A DNA stretch of 64,000 nucleotides from Leptospira noguchii serovar Panama str. CZ214 (GTDB lineage Bacteria > Spirochaetota > Leptospiria > Leptospirales > Leptospiraceae): assembly GCF_000306255.2 (NCBI RefSeq), contig NZ_AKWY02000020.1, positions 96,001 through 160,000 of the forward strand, read 5' to 3'. A program made the translations under genes and the position numbers. Shown here one piece after another: positions 26,744-47,596 of this stretch (position 1 is the stretch's first letter; the number at the start of each line of letters is the position of its first letter). The notes beneath the pieces are model-generated. The model did no database searches, was not told the origin of the DNA, and saw only the letters and a list, made by a program, of their open reading frames with translations.

Positions 26744-27694
26744 TCATTTTATGGAGGTTTCCTTTTCTGATTTTCTCCATAAAGCCGCAAGTAAACTTCC
26801 GATTAGAGAATGTACAAGACTAGAAATTGCTGCAGGAATTGCAACCAGCGGATCGGAAAAATTATTTCTGGACAGAACAACTCCTAAACCAGAATTTTGC
26901 ATACCTACTTCGATCGAAATTGTTCTAGAAATTTTTTGTTTTCGGATGAACAACCAAGATATGATATAACCGAAAAAGAAACCGGATATATGTAAACTCA
27001 AAACTGCAAAAATTAATGCCTCAGCCGATTGTAAAATCTTTTCCTTTCCAGCTCCTAAAATAGAAGAAACGATCATAGTTATTAAAAATACCGCTACCAA
27101 CGGCGAAACAGTTTGAATCTTTTTAGAAACTTCGGGAAGATAAAAGTTTAACAAAATTCCCAAAACCACCGGAAGAATTACAACTTGAAACGTATCCAAA
27201 AATAATCCACTTGAAGATACATTGATTCCTTTCCCTATCAAAAAAAGTGTAAGTAAAGGAGTCATAAACACGGAAAGAATCGTAGAAGACGCGGTCATCG
27301 AAACCGAAAGCGCCAAATCTCCCCTTGCAAGATATGTAATTACGTTAGACGCAACACCTCCGGGACAACACGAAACCACAACGAGTCCAGTTGCAAGAGG
27401 CATAGGAAGATCAAGTAGAACTCCAATCCCCCAACCTGAAACTGGCATCACAGTATATTGTAATGTTACTCCTATAAAAACGGGAATTGGGGTTCTAAAT
27501 ATATTTCGAAAATCCTTTGGTAAAAGTGTGATTCCCATACCAAGCATCGTAAAACCGAGACCATATGTAATTGCTGGCCCCGTAAACCAAGTAAACCATT
27601 GTGGAAAGAAAAAAGAAAGAACAGACCCAATCAGCACCCAAACCGGAAATAAAAGTGTTCCAACTTCTCCAATTTTTTGTAATTTAGTTTTCAC
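26744..27694 (-). CDS. Bile acid:sodium symporter (BASS) family transporter
   Basis: 316 residues, about ten helices. Family marks are GLGFTMLGMGITL, SCCPGGVASNVITYLARGDLALSV (the crossover helix motif) and EVGMQNSGLGVVL. Bacterial members carry organic acids such as pantothenate or 2-oxoacids with sodium; the substrate is not readable. Start is GTG at 27694 with AAAGGT some distance upstream, so initiation is weakly supported. Monocistronic. Confidence 0.9.
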   Translation of the reverse strand: MKTKLQKIGEVGTLLFPVWVLIGSVLSFFFPQWFTWFTGPAITYGLGFTMLGMGITLLPKDFRNIFRTPIPVFIGVTLQYTVMPVSGWGIGVLLDLPMPLATGLVVVSCCPGGVASNVITYLARGDLALSVSMTASSTILSVFMTPLLTLFLIGKGINVSSSGLFLDTFQVVILPVVLGILLNFYLPEVSKKIQTVSPLVAVFLITMIVSSILGAGKEKILQSAEALIFAVLSLHISGFFFGYIISWLFIRKQKISRTISIEVGMQNSGLGVVLSRNNFSDPLVAIPAAISSLVHSLIGSLLAALWRKSEKETSIK

Positions 27695-28090
27695 TGAAAT
27701 TTAAATATTACCTTTCTCTAAAATACTAAACCTAATGTGAGTTTAGTAAAAATTTTTATCAGACTGTATGAGTTCCCACATTTAGATTTTTTGGACAAGT
27801 TTTGATGGAAGCTCCTCAAACAAAAATTTGAAATTTGATAGGAAAAAAAGAAGTATTCAATCTAAAAATTTCCATAATCTACCCCAAAGCCCTAGAATGA
27901 ATCATTTTAGATCTTTCATCCAATGTGGTAGTTCCTACAATTTCGATTTTATGTTTTGTAGAATTTACGATTCAAACGTTGAAAATAATTCCCAAAATTA
28001 ACAGTCGATTTTGCAAAAGTATGAAAGTTCTCAAAAAATTCACTTTCGCATTGGGTTGTATCGAAACTTTATTGAATAAAAATTCCCAAC
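27695..28090. repeat. Intergenic region with dispersed repeat cores
   Basis: GAGTTCCCACATTT at 27770-27783 and TAGTTCCTACAATTT at 27924-27938 are two more copies of the window-wide core. No structured ends, no gene. The 95-codon plus frame starting 27925 begins inside the repeat and is not called. Confidence 0.55.
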
Positions 28091-29242
<1,152 letters not shown>

Positions 29243-29253
29243 TCCTTACCGTT

Positions 29254-30132
29254 TTACCTTTTTTTCTTAGATTTTGCGGACGTTTTCTTTTTAGGAGCAG
29301 CTTTTTTTACCTTCTTCACAGACTTTTTAGGTTTTATTGCCTTTTTTTTGACTCCTGCTTTTTTTACCGCTGCCTTTTTCTTAGGAGTAGCTTTCTTCGC
29401 TATCGGTTTTTTATTCTCTACTTTTTTAGGAGCCGGAGCCGTTTTTTTTACGGTTGTTGTCGTAGCAGATTGTTTTGGCGCAGACTTAGTAGTTGTAACA
29501 GATGTAGTTTTTGGAGTAGAAGTTGTAGGACTCGGTTTTTTAGATGTGGAAGTGGTTCTTACAGGTTTAGATTCTGCCTTTGCCACTTCTTCTGCCTGTT
29601 CATCCCAGAAAAAAGTTCCTTGTCCAGAACCGGATTGAGATTGATCCAAACCGTTTAACTCAGTTTCCAGAAGAGATTGGTAGTTTTGATTATAATCTCT
29701 TAATTTTGTAAAAAGAGATTTGATATTCACATCTTCAAACTTGTTTGCAAGTTTTTCGTAAAAAGAAACCGCGTTCTCCGCTTCACGAATGGCCAACTCA
29801 AGCGCCTCATGCGCATCCTTAGTTCCAGGACCAGAAATGGTTCTTTCCACTTTGTTCATCAGTTTTTGAAGAGTCGAATCGTGGAATTTATGAATCGCAG
29901 CAAGTTGTTTTAGATTTGGAAGCTCGGATCCCTCTGCTTGTTCATACAACTCTGTAATAAATTTAATATGATCGTCCACTTCTTCCGCGAGTCTTTCGAA
30001 AAGTTCCTTCGTATCTCCGGGAGAAAGTTTTTCATACGTACTCATATAAAATTCGAAGTAATCCTTTTCGTGCTGAATCGCCGCTGCAACCGCTTCTAAA
30101 AAAGTCGTTTCTTTCAAAGGTTTAATATTCAT
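29254..30132 (-). CDS. Ferritin-like domain fused to a histone H1-like Lys/Ala/Thr tail
   Basis: 292 residues. Residues 1-165 form a four-helix rubrerythrin-like bundle: AIQHEKDYFEFY (Glu22), LAEEVDDHIKF (His55), REAENAVSFYEKL, and a fourth helix KLRDYNQNY. The E-x-x-H pairs are imperfect: position 52 is Val and the fourth helix has no His, so a normal di-iron site is doubtful. Residues about 185-292 are low-complexity Lys/Ala/Pro/Thr repeats like eukaryotic H1 or AlgP. The whole suggests a DNA-associated, Dps-like or structural protein. Strong GGGAGG 8 nt upstream of the ATG. Confidence 0.8.
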   Translation of the reverse strand: MNIKPLKETTFLEAVAAAIQHEKDYFEFYMSTYEKLSPGDTKELFERLAEEVDDHIKFITELYEQAEGSELPNLKQLAAIHKFHDSTLQKLMNKVERTISGPGTKDAHEALELAIREAENAVSFYEKLANKFEDVNIKSLFTKLRDYNQNYQSLLETELNGLDQSQSGSGQGTFFWDEQAEEVAKAESKPVRTTSTSKKPSPTTSTPKTTSVTTTKSAPKQSATTTTVKKTAPAPKKVENKKPIAKKATPKKKAAVKKAGVKKKAIKPKKSVKKVKKAAPKKKTSAKSKKKR

Positions 30133-30194
30133 GATAAGATTCCTCCCGATTTCATTGCAATCTTAGTTAGGTTACGGACCGAATCAATAATTAT

Positions 30195-30821
<627 letters not shown>

Positions 30822-30911
30822 AGTGGCCTTCTTTGATGGGAATTGCGATTGTAATTTTGTAAAGAACGGGAACTTTTGTCATCAAAGAATCGGGAAAACA
30901 ATCGAGGGACT

Positions 30912-31892
30912 ATGGGTTTTGGAGAATGGATCTTAATCGTCATATTTACGTTAGCTTTAGGTTTTCTCATCTATTTAGATCTATTCGTTCTCAATAAAAG
31001 AGCTCATAAAATCCCTCTCAAAAATTCAATCTATTGGTCTCTCTTCTGGTTCAGTCTTGCAATTTCATTTAGTATTTTGATTTACTTTATGGATCCACTT
31101 CCAGAGGACCCAACTCGAGGTAAAACCAAAGCACTTGAGTTTATCGCCGGTTATCTTTTAGAATATTCTCTTTCTGTGGATAACCTCTTCGTTTTTATCA
31201 TGATCTTTCAGAAATTCAGAGTAACACCTCAGTATCAGCCCTTGATTTTAAAATGGGGAATCATAGGCGCTTTGATCTTTAGAGCGATTATGATTTTTAT
31301 AGGCGCGGGGCTCATCTCTCAGTTTCACTGGATTTTATATTTATTCGGAATTCTTCTTTTATATACGGCCGTAAAAATGTTCGCACATCAAGAAGAGGAA
31401 GACTTTGATCCTGAATCTTCTTTGATAATTCAATTCGCGAAAAAAATTCTTCCTCTCAGCCAAATATATCATCCCGAAAAATTCGTAGTTTTAGAACACG
31501 GAAAGTATCTTTTTACTTCCACTTTTGTGACTCTGTTAGTCGTGGAATTCAGCGACATTCTATTTGCGCTCGATTCTATCCCCGCGATTTTTTCAATCAC
31601 TACGGACGCGTTTATCGTTTATACATCGAACATATTTGCAATTTTAGGACTTCGTTCTTTATTCTTTATGCTTTCGGGCGTGATGGAACTGTTCATTTTT
31701 CTTAAAAAAGGAGTTTCAATTCTTCTTGCCTTTGTAGGAATTAAATTGCTTCTTCCACTTGTTTCCCCTTATATTTTTGGACACGAAATCCACATTCCAA
31801 TTTTGCTTTCTTTAGGAGTCATCTTGGGAACGCTTACCCTTTCGATCCTTGCTTCGGTTCCTCATTACCTCAAAATCAAAAAGGAGAATTGA
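30912..31892 (+). CDS. TerC family integral membrane protein
   Basis: About 326 residues from the ATG at 30912 (GAGGGA just upstream; a TTG at 30876 is also in frame). Eight or nine helices. TerC/Alx marks are KSLEFIAGYLLEYSLSVDNLFVF-like (here about 70-95), the conserved VEFSDILFALDSIPAIF, and the long acidic loop EEEDFDPES. Members are linked to tellurite resistance and to manganese export and metal loading of exoenzymes. No Mn riboswitch (yybP-ykoY type) is visible upstream. Confidence 0.92.
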   Translation: MGFGEWILIVIFTLALGFLIYLDLFVLNKRAHKIPLKNSIYWSLFWFSLAISFSILIYFMDPLPEDPTRGKTKALEFIAGYLLEYSLSVDNLFVFIMIFQKFRVTPQYQPLILKWGIIGALIFRAIMIFIGAGLISQFHWILYLFGILLLYTAVKMFAHQEEEDFDPESSLIIQFAKKILPLSQIYHPEKFVVLEHGKYLFTSTFVTLLVVEFSDILFALDSIPAIFSITTDAFIVYTSNIFAILGLRSLFFMLSGVMELFIFLKKGVSILLAFVGIKLLLPLVSPYIFGHEIHIPILLSLGVILGTLTLSILASVPHYLKIKKEN

Positions 31893-31982
31893 AACGGGTT
31901 TTTGACTTTACACCAAAGTATTACAAAGTTCCCTAGAAAGGAACCTCAACCAAATCCTCTCAAAAATTAGAGAACAACAAAC

Positions 31983-36058
<4,076 letters not shown>

Positions 36059-36071
36059 GGAAGGAACAGAT

Positions 36072-37124
<1,053 letters not shown>

Positions 37125-37168
37125 AGGCTTTTTGTATCAAACAATTGAAAAACAGGTTTTAGATTATT

Positions 37169-37591
37169 ATGAAATTCTTTACCGGCATCGGGCTTTCTCT
37201 TCTACAACTTCTTATTCTGTTTTTAGGGAATTGTAAAACAGTTGCGGAGATTCCGATCAATCTCAATGCTCCCGATTCTGATTCGAAGGGTTATTTGTAT
37301 TCGTATAACGCTGATAAGTCCCCTGCTCCAATCATCGAATTTGATCTTCGGGAATACTTTCCTCTTGAAGCCAAAAAAGCGGGTAGATTGAATCAAATCG
37401 TAGTAGTGAAAGTCCAAATCGACGAGGAAGGAAACTTACGAAGTGCAAAGATCGCCTCCGAAAAAATTGGTTTTGGATTTGACGAGGCAGCTATAAAAAT
37501 AGTCGAAAAGGTGCGTTGGAAACCAGGCATCTTAAACGGAAAACCCGTTAAGACCCATCACAGGGTTCCGATCCATTTTAAACTTGAATAA
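37169..37591 (+). CDS. Lipoprotein carrying a TonB C-terminal domain
   Basis: 140 residues. The signal ends in LFLGNC (Cys22), so it is lipidated and lacks a TonB N-terminal anchor helix. Residues 40-140 match the C-terminal half of the TonB at 43813-44451 at about two thirds of positions by eye, including FDLREYFPLEAK, VQIDEEGNL, GFGFDEAA and the end HRVPI.F.L. So this is a duplicated TonB C-terminal domain moved to a lipoprotein. It could dock TonB boxes from a different membrane position, or act as a decoy. It follows meaB by 44 nt. Confidence 0.85.
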   Translation: MKFFTGIGLSLLQLLILFLGNCKTVAEIPINLNAPDSDSKGYLYSYNADKSPAPIIEFDLREYFPLEAKKAGRLNQIVVVKVQIDEEGNLRSAKIASEKIGFGFDEAAIKIVEKVRWKPGILNGKPVKTHHRVPIHFKLE

Positions 37592-37732
37592 AACAGATTT
37601 ATTGGACCAAATAGAAACTACAAAAGTTCCGCATAAACCCGCCAAATTTAAATCAGTTTTCTATTTTATTTTTTCTCGATTTGGAAACTTTTTTTCTATG
37701 AGATTGTCATTCCTTTCTGAAAATGAGATATC

Positions 37733-38110
37733 GTGAAAGTTTTTCAAATTCTCATCTTATTTTTTGTTTCGTTCATCATTCTTGATTGTGCAACTTCCTC
37801 AGCAGGAATTGCAACGAGTAATATTCCAGTAACAGACCGTAAATACAAAGTCATTGGTCCCGTAGAAGGACATAAAACTTGGAATACAATAGACATAGCC
37901 ATTGTAGGATTTCCACTTTCCGAACCACCAATCGATAAGTTAGTCACTTTTATGTTGACCGAAAAAGAAGCGGACGCTCTGATCAATATCCGTTATTGGA
38001 CCGACAAATATATATTATTATTCGTTACGGTTAATAGGCTACATATCAACGCGGAAGCGATCAAATTTGAGGACCAGCCCAATGATCAAAGCGGTAAAAA
38101 AAGAAAATAA
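37733..38110 (+). CDS. Small lipoprotein, possible regulator or partner of the uptake locus
   Basis: 125 residues; signal ends in FIILDC (Cys19). The mature part has the order RKYKVIGPVEGHKTWN, a short hydrophobic FPLSEPP turn, then ADALINIRYWTDKYILLF, the pattern of small TRL/YajG-like envelope lipoproteins. The lipoprotein at 38369-38956 shows the same order, suggesting paralogy. Start is GTG at 37733 with a weak Shine-Dalgarno. No direct function. Confidence 0.7.
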   Translation: MKVFQILILFFVSFIILDCATSSAGIATSNIPVTDRKYKVIGPVEGHKTWNTIDIAIVGFPLSEPPIDKLVTFMLTEKEADALINIRYWTDKYILLFVTVNRLHINAEAIKFEDQPNDQSGKKRK

Positions 38111-38368
38111 CAAAGTTGCATTACTTCTTTCTCAAGAAGAACAGTCCATTACAAAATCTGCAGGTTGTTTAGATCGAGAAATTAAATTATTAAAAATGTT
38201 ACAATTATCTGTAAAATTGGCCGCTCAACTTGATTTTACATGGAAGAAGTTTCATAAATCCAAAAGACTTTTCTCTATTAAAAAATTATACTCTTCGCAA
38301 ATAGAATTCATTTGAAAATTACAGTAAAAGTTTCTTCTTTCAAATTCTTTGAACTTATGAACAAAGTT
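38111..38368. other. Gap within the lipoprotein cluster
   Basis: An 82-codon frame from 38067 to 38315 overlaps the upstream gene and has no signal, domain or Shine-Dalgarno; it is not called. Otherwise AT-rich without features. Confidence 0.35.
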
Positions 38369-38956
38369 ATGATCAAATCCATAGTCTCTAAGTGTTCCCC
38401 CTTGCACCATTACTCTTTTCTACTTTGGTTTTTGCTCATTTTATTTTTTTCTGTTTTTGGAAATTGTATGGGAGCCACCTTATTTGAACCAGGCGGGAGG
38501 GTTCGTGCGCCCGCTCTTTACGATTCCGCTACTATCATTCGAACTTCCACATACGACCTTTTAGAAGATTCGGAAGGAGAATCTTCTACGTTTTTTATCT
38601 TAGGAATGATTCCGATCACAAACCCGATTAGCATCGATTATGCGATCAGCCAGGCGGTTCAAAAAGTTCCAGGAGGAAGAGGTATAGTAAACATAAAAGT
38701 TTGGCACGAAACACACGTTATGTTTCCTTTAGGAACTGTTTCCGTTTTGAAAGTGAAAGGAAAAGTAATTGGAAATAAGGAAGAATCCGAAAGATTAAAA
38801 CTGGAAGAACAACTTAAAAAAGAAGCTGAATCGAAGTCTCCCACACAAGATGAAAAACAAAATTCAAATCCTTCTTCAGGAGGAATCTCCGTAGGCGGAG
38901 GAAAACGTCCATCCGATTCAGGAGGGATTTCAGTGGATGGGAAAAAGAAGGACTAG
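38369..38956 (+). CDS. Lipoprotein with GGISV tandem C-terminus
   Basis: About 195 residues from the ATG at 38369 (earlier in-frame starts at 38312 TTG and 38357 ATG; none has a clear Shine-Dalgarno). A long N-region leads to a lipobox VFGNC. The mature domain (YDSATIIRTSTYDLLED, FFILGMIPITNPISIDYAISQAVQ, GRGIVNIKVWHET) resembles TRL-like lipoproteins. The tail has an acidic/basic linker and two GGISV units separated by GGGKRPSDS. It heads the receptor operon: the next gene starts 2 nt after its stop. Confidence 0.7.
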   Translation: MIKSIVSKCSPLHHYSFLLWFLLILFFSVFGNCMGATLFEPGGRVRAPALYDSATIIRTSTYDLLEDSEGESSTFFILGMIPITNPISIDYAISQAVQKVPGGRGIVNIKVWHETHVMFPLGTVSVLKVKGKVIGNKEESERLKLEEQLKKEAESKSPTQDEKQNSNPSSGGISVGGGKRPSDSGGISVDGKKKD

Positions 38957-38957
38957 T

Positions 38958-39404
38958 ATGTTCAAATATTCTTTAGAATTTGCCCTAAATTCTGAAAAAA
39001 CAATATTCCAATTCTTTAATTCTTTTTTTGCAAAAAAGAATTCCATACAAAAACGAAAACATTTTCTTTTTGGATTTGTTTATACATTAATCCTACTATC
39101 GTTTTCTCAAAATTGTGTGAGACCGGAAGTGGTTTCTGCAAGCGATTCCCAAAGTCAAATTTATGCGGCGGCCAATTATTTAAGCAATAAATGCGGGACT
39201 CCAATTCCAGTTCCAATGCCAATTGTTGTAGAAGACGTACAACAAAGAAATTTAGACTTATGTACAATTGCGATCACCCGATCAGAATGTCCTTTTGTTT
39301 CGTATCCTTTTGCTTGTGTTCTAATTTACGTAGAAGAACCTCTCGGCGAAATTCCTTGGTATATAAACTTCCAAGAAGTATTCGTAAAAACTAAAATACA
39401 ATAA
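38958..39404 (+). CDS. Cys-containing lipoprotein of the receptor operon
   Basis: 148 residues from the ATG at 38958 (AAGAAGGA upstream). A long basic N-region precedes the hydrophobic core and lipobox SFSQNC. The mature part has four cysteines (NKCGTP, LDLCTI, SECPF, FACVLI), likely two disulfides. No family recognised. It lies 8 nt ahead of the TonB-dependent receptor, so a role as surface or periplasmic partner of the receptor is a reasonable inference. Confidence 0.75.
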   Translation: MFKYSLEFALNSEKTIFQFFNSFFAKKNSIQKRKHFLFGFVYTLILLSFSQNCVRPEVVSASDSQSQIYAAANYLSNKCGTPIPVPMPIVVEDVQQRNLDLCTIAITRSECPFVSYPFACVLIYVEEPLGEIPWYINFQEVFVKTKIQ

Positions 39405-39412
39405 GGCAAACG

Positions 39413-42084
<2,672 letters not shown>

Positions 42085-42085
<1 letters not shown>

Positions 42086-42600
42086 TGAAAAAAAATCCAT
42101 TTAAAGCCATAAAAAAATCAATTCAAAATTTTACTTCTGCTTTGATCTTTTTCTATCTCATTTTAAATTGTAGCCTTCCTAACGAAGACGATAGTTTCAA
42201 TCGGGATAACGAAAAGAGAGTAATACTCCAGTATTTACTTTTACCTCCCACCGATCCAATCCGATCCTGTATCGACGCTTTACAGGCCGCGCAGATTTGT
42301 TTGAACCAAGCCCCCGATCTACCCACTCCACTTTCCGAGGCAACAATTGTAAGTTTATTCAGCGGAGGAGATTCTTCATTAGAATCGTATCAAAGTTATT
42401 GTGATAGTTTGATTCATTCTCCCACGTTTGTAAAATATACAAGTAGAGCACAAGCGTGTGTAATGGATTGTAATCGCTCTTATTGGACAAATAAAAATTC
42501 TGCGGGAACCTGTGGAGAAGACGGAGGTTCTCAGATTATGGGATTATCAACGGCAACATTTGGATGTACAAAAACATGCACAAGCGTTTCGGGGCTTTGA
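42085..42600 (+). CDS. Cys-rich lipoprotein following the receptor
   Basis: 171 residues. Signal ends in LILNC (Cys29). The mature part holds about eight further cysteines (SCIDA, ICLNQ, YCDS, ACVMDC, GTCGE, GCTKTC), suggesting a disulfide-held domain. Its ATG shares one base with the receptor stop (TAATG), so the two are translationally coupled. No family recognised. It is a candidate surface subunit of the receptor, in the way of SusD or HpuA lipoproteins, by context only. Confidence 0.78.
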
Positions 42601-42677
42601 ACGAAATAAATGATTAGAAAACTGAGTGACTTTGACGTCACTTTTAGAAAATAAAGAATATTAGAGGATTTTAGATT

Positions 42678-43292
42678 ATGACAATGTTTTTGGTTGAATA
42701 CGGCGAGACTTTCATTTTTATAGTTATGCTCGTTGCAAGTATCGTTGCTCTCGCGGTAGGAACTGAAAGGATTTTAATTTTTCGCAGAAGTTTAAAAAAT
42801 ACGGAAGCTATTCTTCCAGTTTTAACTTCTGAAATCAGAAAGGGCGATCTTTCTGGAGTGAAGTCTATCGCTTCCGAAAATCCAGGAAACATATATGCAA
42901 AATTTTCTCAATTTTCAGCAGAACACTACGAAGCAGGTCACGAAGCACTTTCAGAATTACAAGAAGGAAAAATCATCGGAGAAAGAGTAGAACTAGAAAA
43001 TCATCTTCCAATTTTAAACACGTTAGGAAACAACGCTCCATTCATTGGTCTTTTAGGTACTGTTTTAGGTGTGATCAAAGCGTTTTATGGTTTAGGAACT
43101 TTAGGAAGTACTGGAGCAGAATTTGTAATGAGAAGCATTTCGACCGCCCTTCTGGCAACCGCAGCCGGTTTAGGTGTTGCCATTCCGGTTGTAATGGCAA
43201 ATAATTATTTTACTCGTAAACTTAAAGTAATTCAGGCAAATTTAGAAATTCTTTCCAAAGAGTTTCTTGCTAGTCTTTCTCGTAAGAAGTAA
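42678..43292 (+). CDS. exbB: ExbB/TolQ/MotA-family proton channel protein
   Basis: 204 residues, three membrane helices (about 10-32, 115-140, 155-178). Family marks: LPILNTLGNNAPFIGLLGTVLGVIKAF and the following SISTALLATAAGLGVAIPVVM. With ExbD it forms the inner-membrane motor that energises TonB. Conserved Thr residues of the channel helices are visible. Start ATG preceded by AGAGGA. Confidence 0.93.
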   Translation: MTMFLVEYGETFIFIVMLVASIVALAVGTERILIFRRSLKNTEAILPVLTSEIRKGDLSGVKSIASENPGNIYAKFSQFSAEHYEAGHEALSELQEGKIIGERVELENHLPILNTLGNNAPFIGLLGTVLGVIKAFYGLGTLGSTGAEFVMRSISTALLATAAGLGVAIPVVMANNYFTRKLKVIQANLEILSKEFLASLSRKK

Positions 43293-43386
43293 ACTTAAAA
43301 AGCATTATAAAAATCTAATTTTATTTTGTCCAAAAGTTCAAACTAAGTATCCTCTAGGGATAAAAACTGATAAGGAGAACACAAAT

Positions 43387-43791
43387 ATGGCAGGCTCTGC
43401 TCCCTCCGGCGACGGAGAAGAAATAGGCAATATCAATATCACTCCGATGGTAGACGTGATTTTAGTTCTTCTGGTAATCTTTATGGTAACTGCAAACTTC
43501 TTAAAAAAAGAATCCATCAATATCAATCTTCCGAAAGTTGCAGCTGCAGATCCTAACGTGGCTCAGTCGGTTCAAGTAGCTTTGACCAAAGACGGAAAAA
43601 TTCTTTTAGAAGGATCGGACATATCGATAGAAAGATTGAAGGCACATCTCGAAAGGGATTCTAAAATCAGACCTAATATGCGCCTAACACTTTCCGCCGA
43701 TTCTTCTCTTCCCTACGGACAAATTGCAGAAACGATGGGAGTAATCCGCAAAGCGGGAGTCACTAAAATCGCGCTTTCGGTAAAACGTTAA
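43387..43791 (+). CDS. exbD: ExbD/TolR-family motor protein
   Basis: 134 residues from the ATG at 43387 (AAGGAG 10 nt upstream); a longer in-frame ORF to 43267 overlaps exbB and is rejected. One N-terminal helix with the proton-carrying Asp23 in NITPMVDVILVLLVIFMV, then the periplasmic domain with LPYGQIAETMGVIRKAGVTKIAL. Works with ExbB and TonB. Confidence 0.94.
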   Translation: MAGSAPSGDGEEIGNINITPMVDVILVLLVIFMVTANFLKKESININLPKVAAADPNVAQSVQVALTKDGKILLEGSDISIERLKAHLERDSKIRPNMRLTLSADSSLPYGQIAETMGVIRKAGVTKIALSVKR

Positions 43792-43812
43792 GCGAAATAG
43801 TCGAGATTACGT

Positions 43813-44451
43813 ATGGTAGTAAACGTTCCCGAAATCAAACAGAGAATTCTAAAATTTGGACTCTTTCGTTTTTGTCTGATCGTTTCTTTTATTTTACATT
43901 CTTTGACAATTGGAGCCTATTTCATTGCAACCTATCTTCCGGAGGAGGAAATTTCTTCGGACGGTTTAGATACAAACGTAGAAGTAGATCTAGAAGAAAT
44001 TCCTCCCGAATTGATCGGTGGGACTACTTCTCCAGCCCCTGTTGAAAAACAGGAATGGGTAGAAGGTTCTAATCAAAACGCAGAAGATCCGATCGATGAA
44101 GATCTCAATCCAAATGCTCTTTCTGGAAACGGTACAGATAAAGACGGATACTTATTTTCCTACAACGGAGATAAAACTCCTACTCCAATTATCGATTTTG
44201 ATCTGAGAGATTTTTTTCCGGCTCAAGCAAAATCCGCAGGAATCGTTTCTAAACAAGTTGTAGTAGTAGTCCAAATCGACGAACACGGAAATTTACAAGG
44301 GGCTAAAATCGCTTCGGGCAAGGCCGGATTCGGTTTTGATGAAGCGGCGCTTAAGATCGTAAAACTGGCTCGTTGGAGTCCCGGATACGTACAAGGAAGG
44401 CCCACAAAAATGTCTCACCGGGTTCCGATCTCTTTCAATCTAGAAGACTGA
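43813..44451 (+). CDS. tonB: TonB energy transducer
   Basis: 212 residues. N-terminal anchor helix about 13-37, preceded by basic residues. The periplasmic linker is strikingly acidic rather than Pro/Lys rich (VEVDLEEIPPELI, NAEDPIDEDL). The C-terminal domain (about 110-212) has the VQIDEHGNL strand, GFGFDEAALKIVK helix and HRVPISFNL end. 21 nt after exbD. Its C-terminal half is duplicated in the lipoprotein at 37169-37591. Confidence 0.92.
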   Translation: MVVNVPEIKQRILKFGLFRFCLIVSFILHSLTIGAYFIATYLPEEEISSDGLDTNVEVDLEEIPPELIGGTTSPAPVEKQEWVEGSNQNAEDPIDEDLNPNALSGNGTDKDGYLFSYNGDKTPTPIIDFDLRDFFPAQAKSAGIVSKQVVVVVQIDEHGNLQGAKIASGKAGFGFDEAALKIVKLARWSPGYVQGRPTKMSHRVPISFNLED

Positions 44452-44959
<508 letters not shown>

Positions 44960-45754
44960 ATGAAATTCGAAAAGAACAAAATTTATGATGGAATCTTTCT
45001 TTCGGATGTTCACTATCTTCTAGACAAAAAAATAAAATCTCACAAACACAAAGAACTTTTTCAATTTTTAGATTATTTAAATCAGAAAAACATCCGTTTT
45101 AAGAACATTTATCTGGTGGGAGATATTATAGAAAATTGGTTTTTCAGCGCTTCTCGTAAATTTAAAAGAAGCAAGAAAAAATTCAATAAACTTTTCGACA
45201 GGTTAGACACCTTATCCGTGTTTGGCGGAAATAAAATTTACGTAGTTGGAAATCACGATTCTACTTCTTATTTAATGAATCTACCTCCTAAAATCGAAAA
45301 ATATCTTAGAGAAAGAAACTGGAACATATGTGAAAAAGCGGAAAATGATCTACTGATTGCCATTCATGGACACCAAGGACAGTATAATCATTTTACATGG
45401 ATTGGTTCCATTTTTACATTACGCTTTCTGCATATAATTGCACTACTTATTCCAAGCCTTTTTCGTTTTTCAGAAGCTTTTTACCAAAAACATTTAAACA
45501 GACAAGACCCAAATACAACGGAAGAAATTTTAGGATACTACAAGCGACTTTCGAAAATCACACACCAAGGAAATCGTGTTTTAATTTCCGGACATACCCA
45601 TGATTTCCTTTGTATCTCTCATCTAAAGATCATCAATACGGGCGATTGGGTAAAAAGTAATAGTTTTGTTATACAGGATGGTTCTCGTTTTATCGGAGCC
45701 AAAATGAATAAACGGGGAGAATTTTCTAAAGAATTCGTCTACAAACACAAATAA
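44960..45754 (+). CDS. Metallophosphoesterase, LpxH-like
   Basis: 264 residues. All calcineurin-like motifs are present in order: SDVH (Asp16, His18), GDIIENW (54-60), GNHD (97-100), HGHQG (136-140) and GHTH (211-214). Length, order and the inserted helical part (140-190) fit the UDP-2,3-diacylglucosamine pyrophosphatase group that makes lipid X in lipid A synthesis. No lpx genes are adjacent, so the lipid A role is family inference. Confidence 0.85.
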   Translation: MKFEKNKIYDGIFLSDVHYLLDKKIKSHKHKELFQFLDYLNQKNIRFKNIYLVGDIIENWFFSASRKFKRSKKKFNKLFDRLDTLSVFGGNKIYVVGNHDSTSYLMNLPPKIEKYLRERNWNICEKAENDLLIAIHGHQGQYNHFTWIGSIFTLRFLHIIALLIPSLFRFSEAFYQKHLNRQDPNTTEEILGYYKRLSKITHQGNRVLISGHTHDFLCISHLKIINTGDWVKSNSFVIQDGSRFIGAKMNKRGEFSKEFVYKHK

Positions 45755-45817
45755 GAATCTTTAACTCCTGTAAAAATATTTCTTGCGAAACACTTTCCAA
45801 AGGTGCAGAATTGCCGG

Positions 45818-47419
<1,602 letters not shown>

Positions 47420-47596
47420 ACTCCGAATTTTAAAAATTAAATTATCAATCGGGACTATGATATAATTTTGTAGAAAAATAATTAAAAGCCTCAGTTTTAA
47501 AAAAGACCTCAGTGCTATTTAAAACTTAAAATGAATTCAAATTTCTTTTCCTCTTGCCACATTGATTTCTAGAAAAAACCTGTGTGAAATAAACCT

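Noticed and set aside
31893..31982. Cobalamin riboswitch ahead of mutA
   Set aside because: The gap is only 90 nt and shows none of the conserved B12-box or stem pattern.
38067..38315. 82-codon plus ORF in the lipoprotein cluster
   Set aside because: Overlaps the upstream gene, lacks a signal peptide, unlike all its neighbours, and has no Shine-Dalgarno.
43267..43386. Longer N-terminus for ExbD
   Set aside because: Overlaps exbB and lacks the family start; AAGGAG before 43387 fixes the start.
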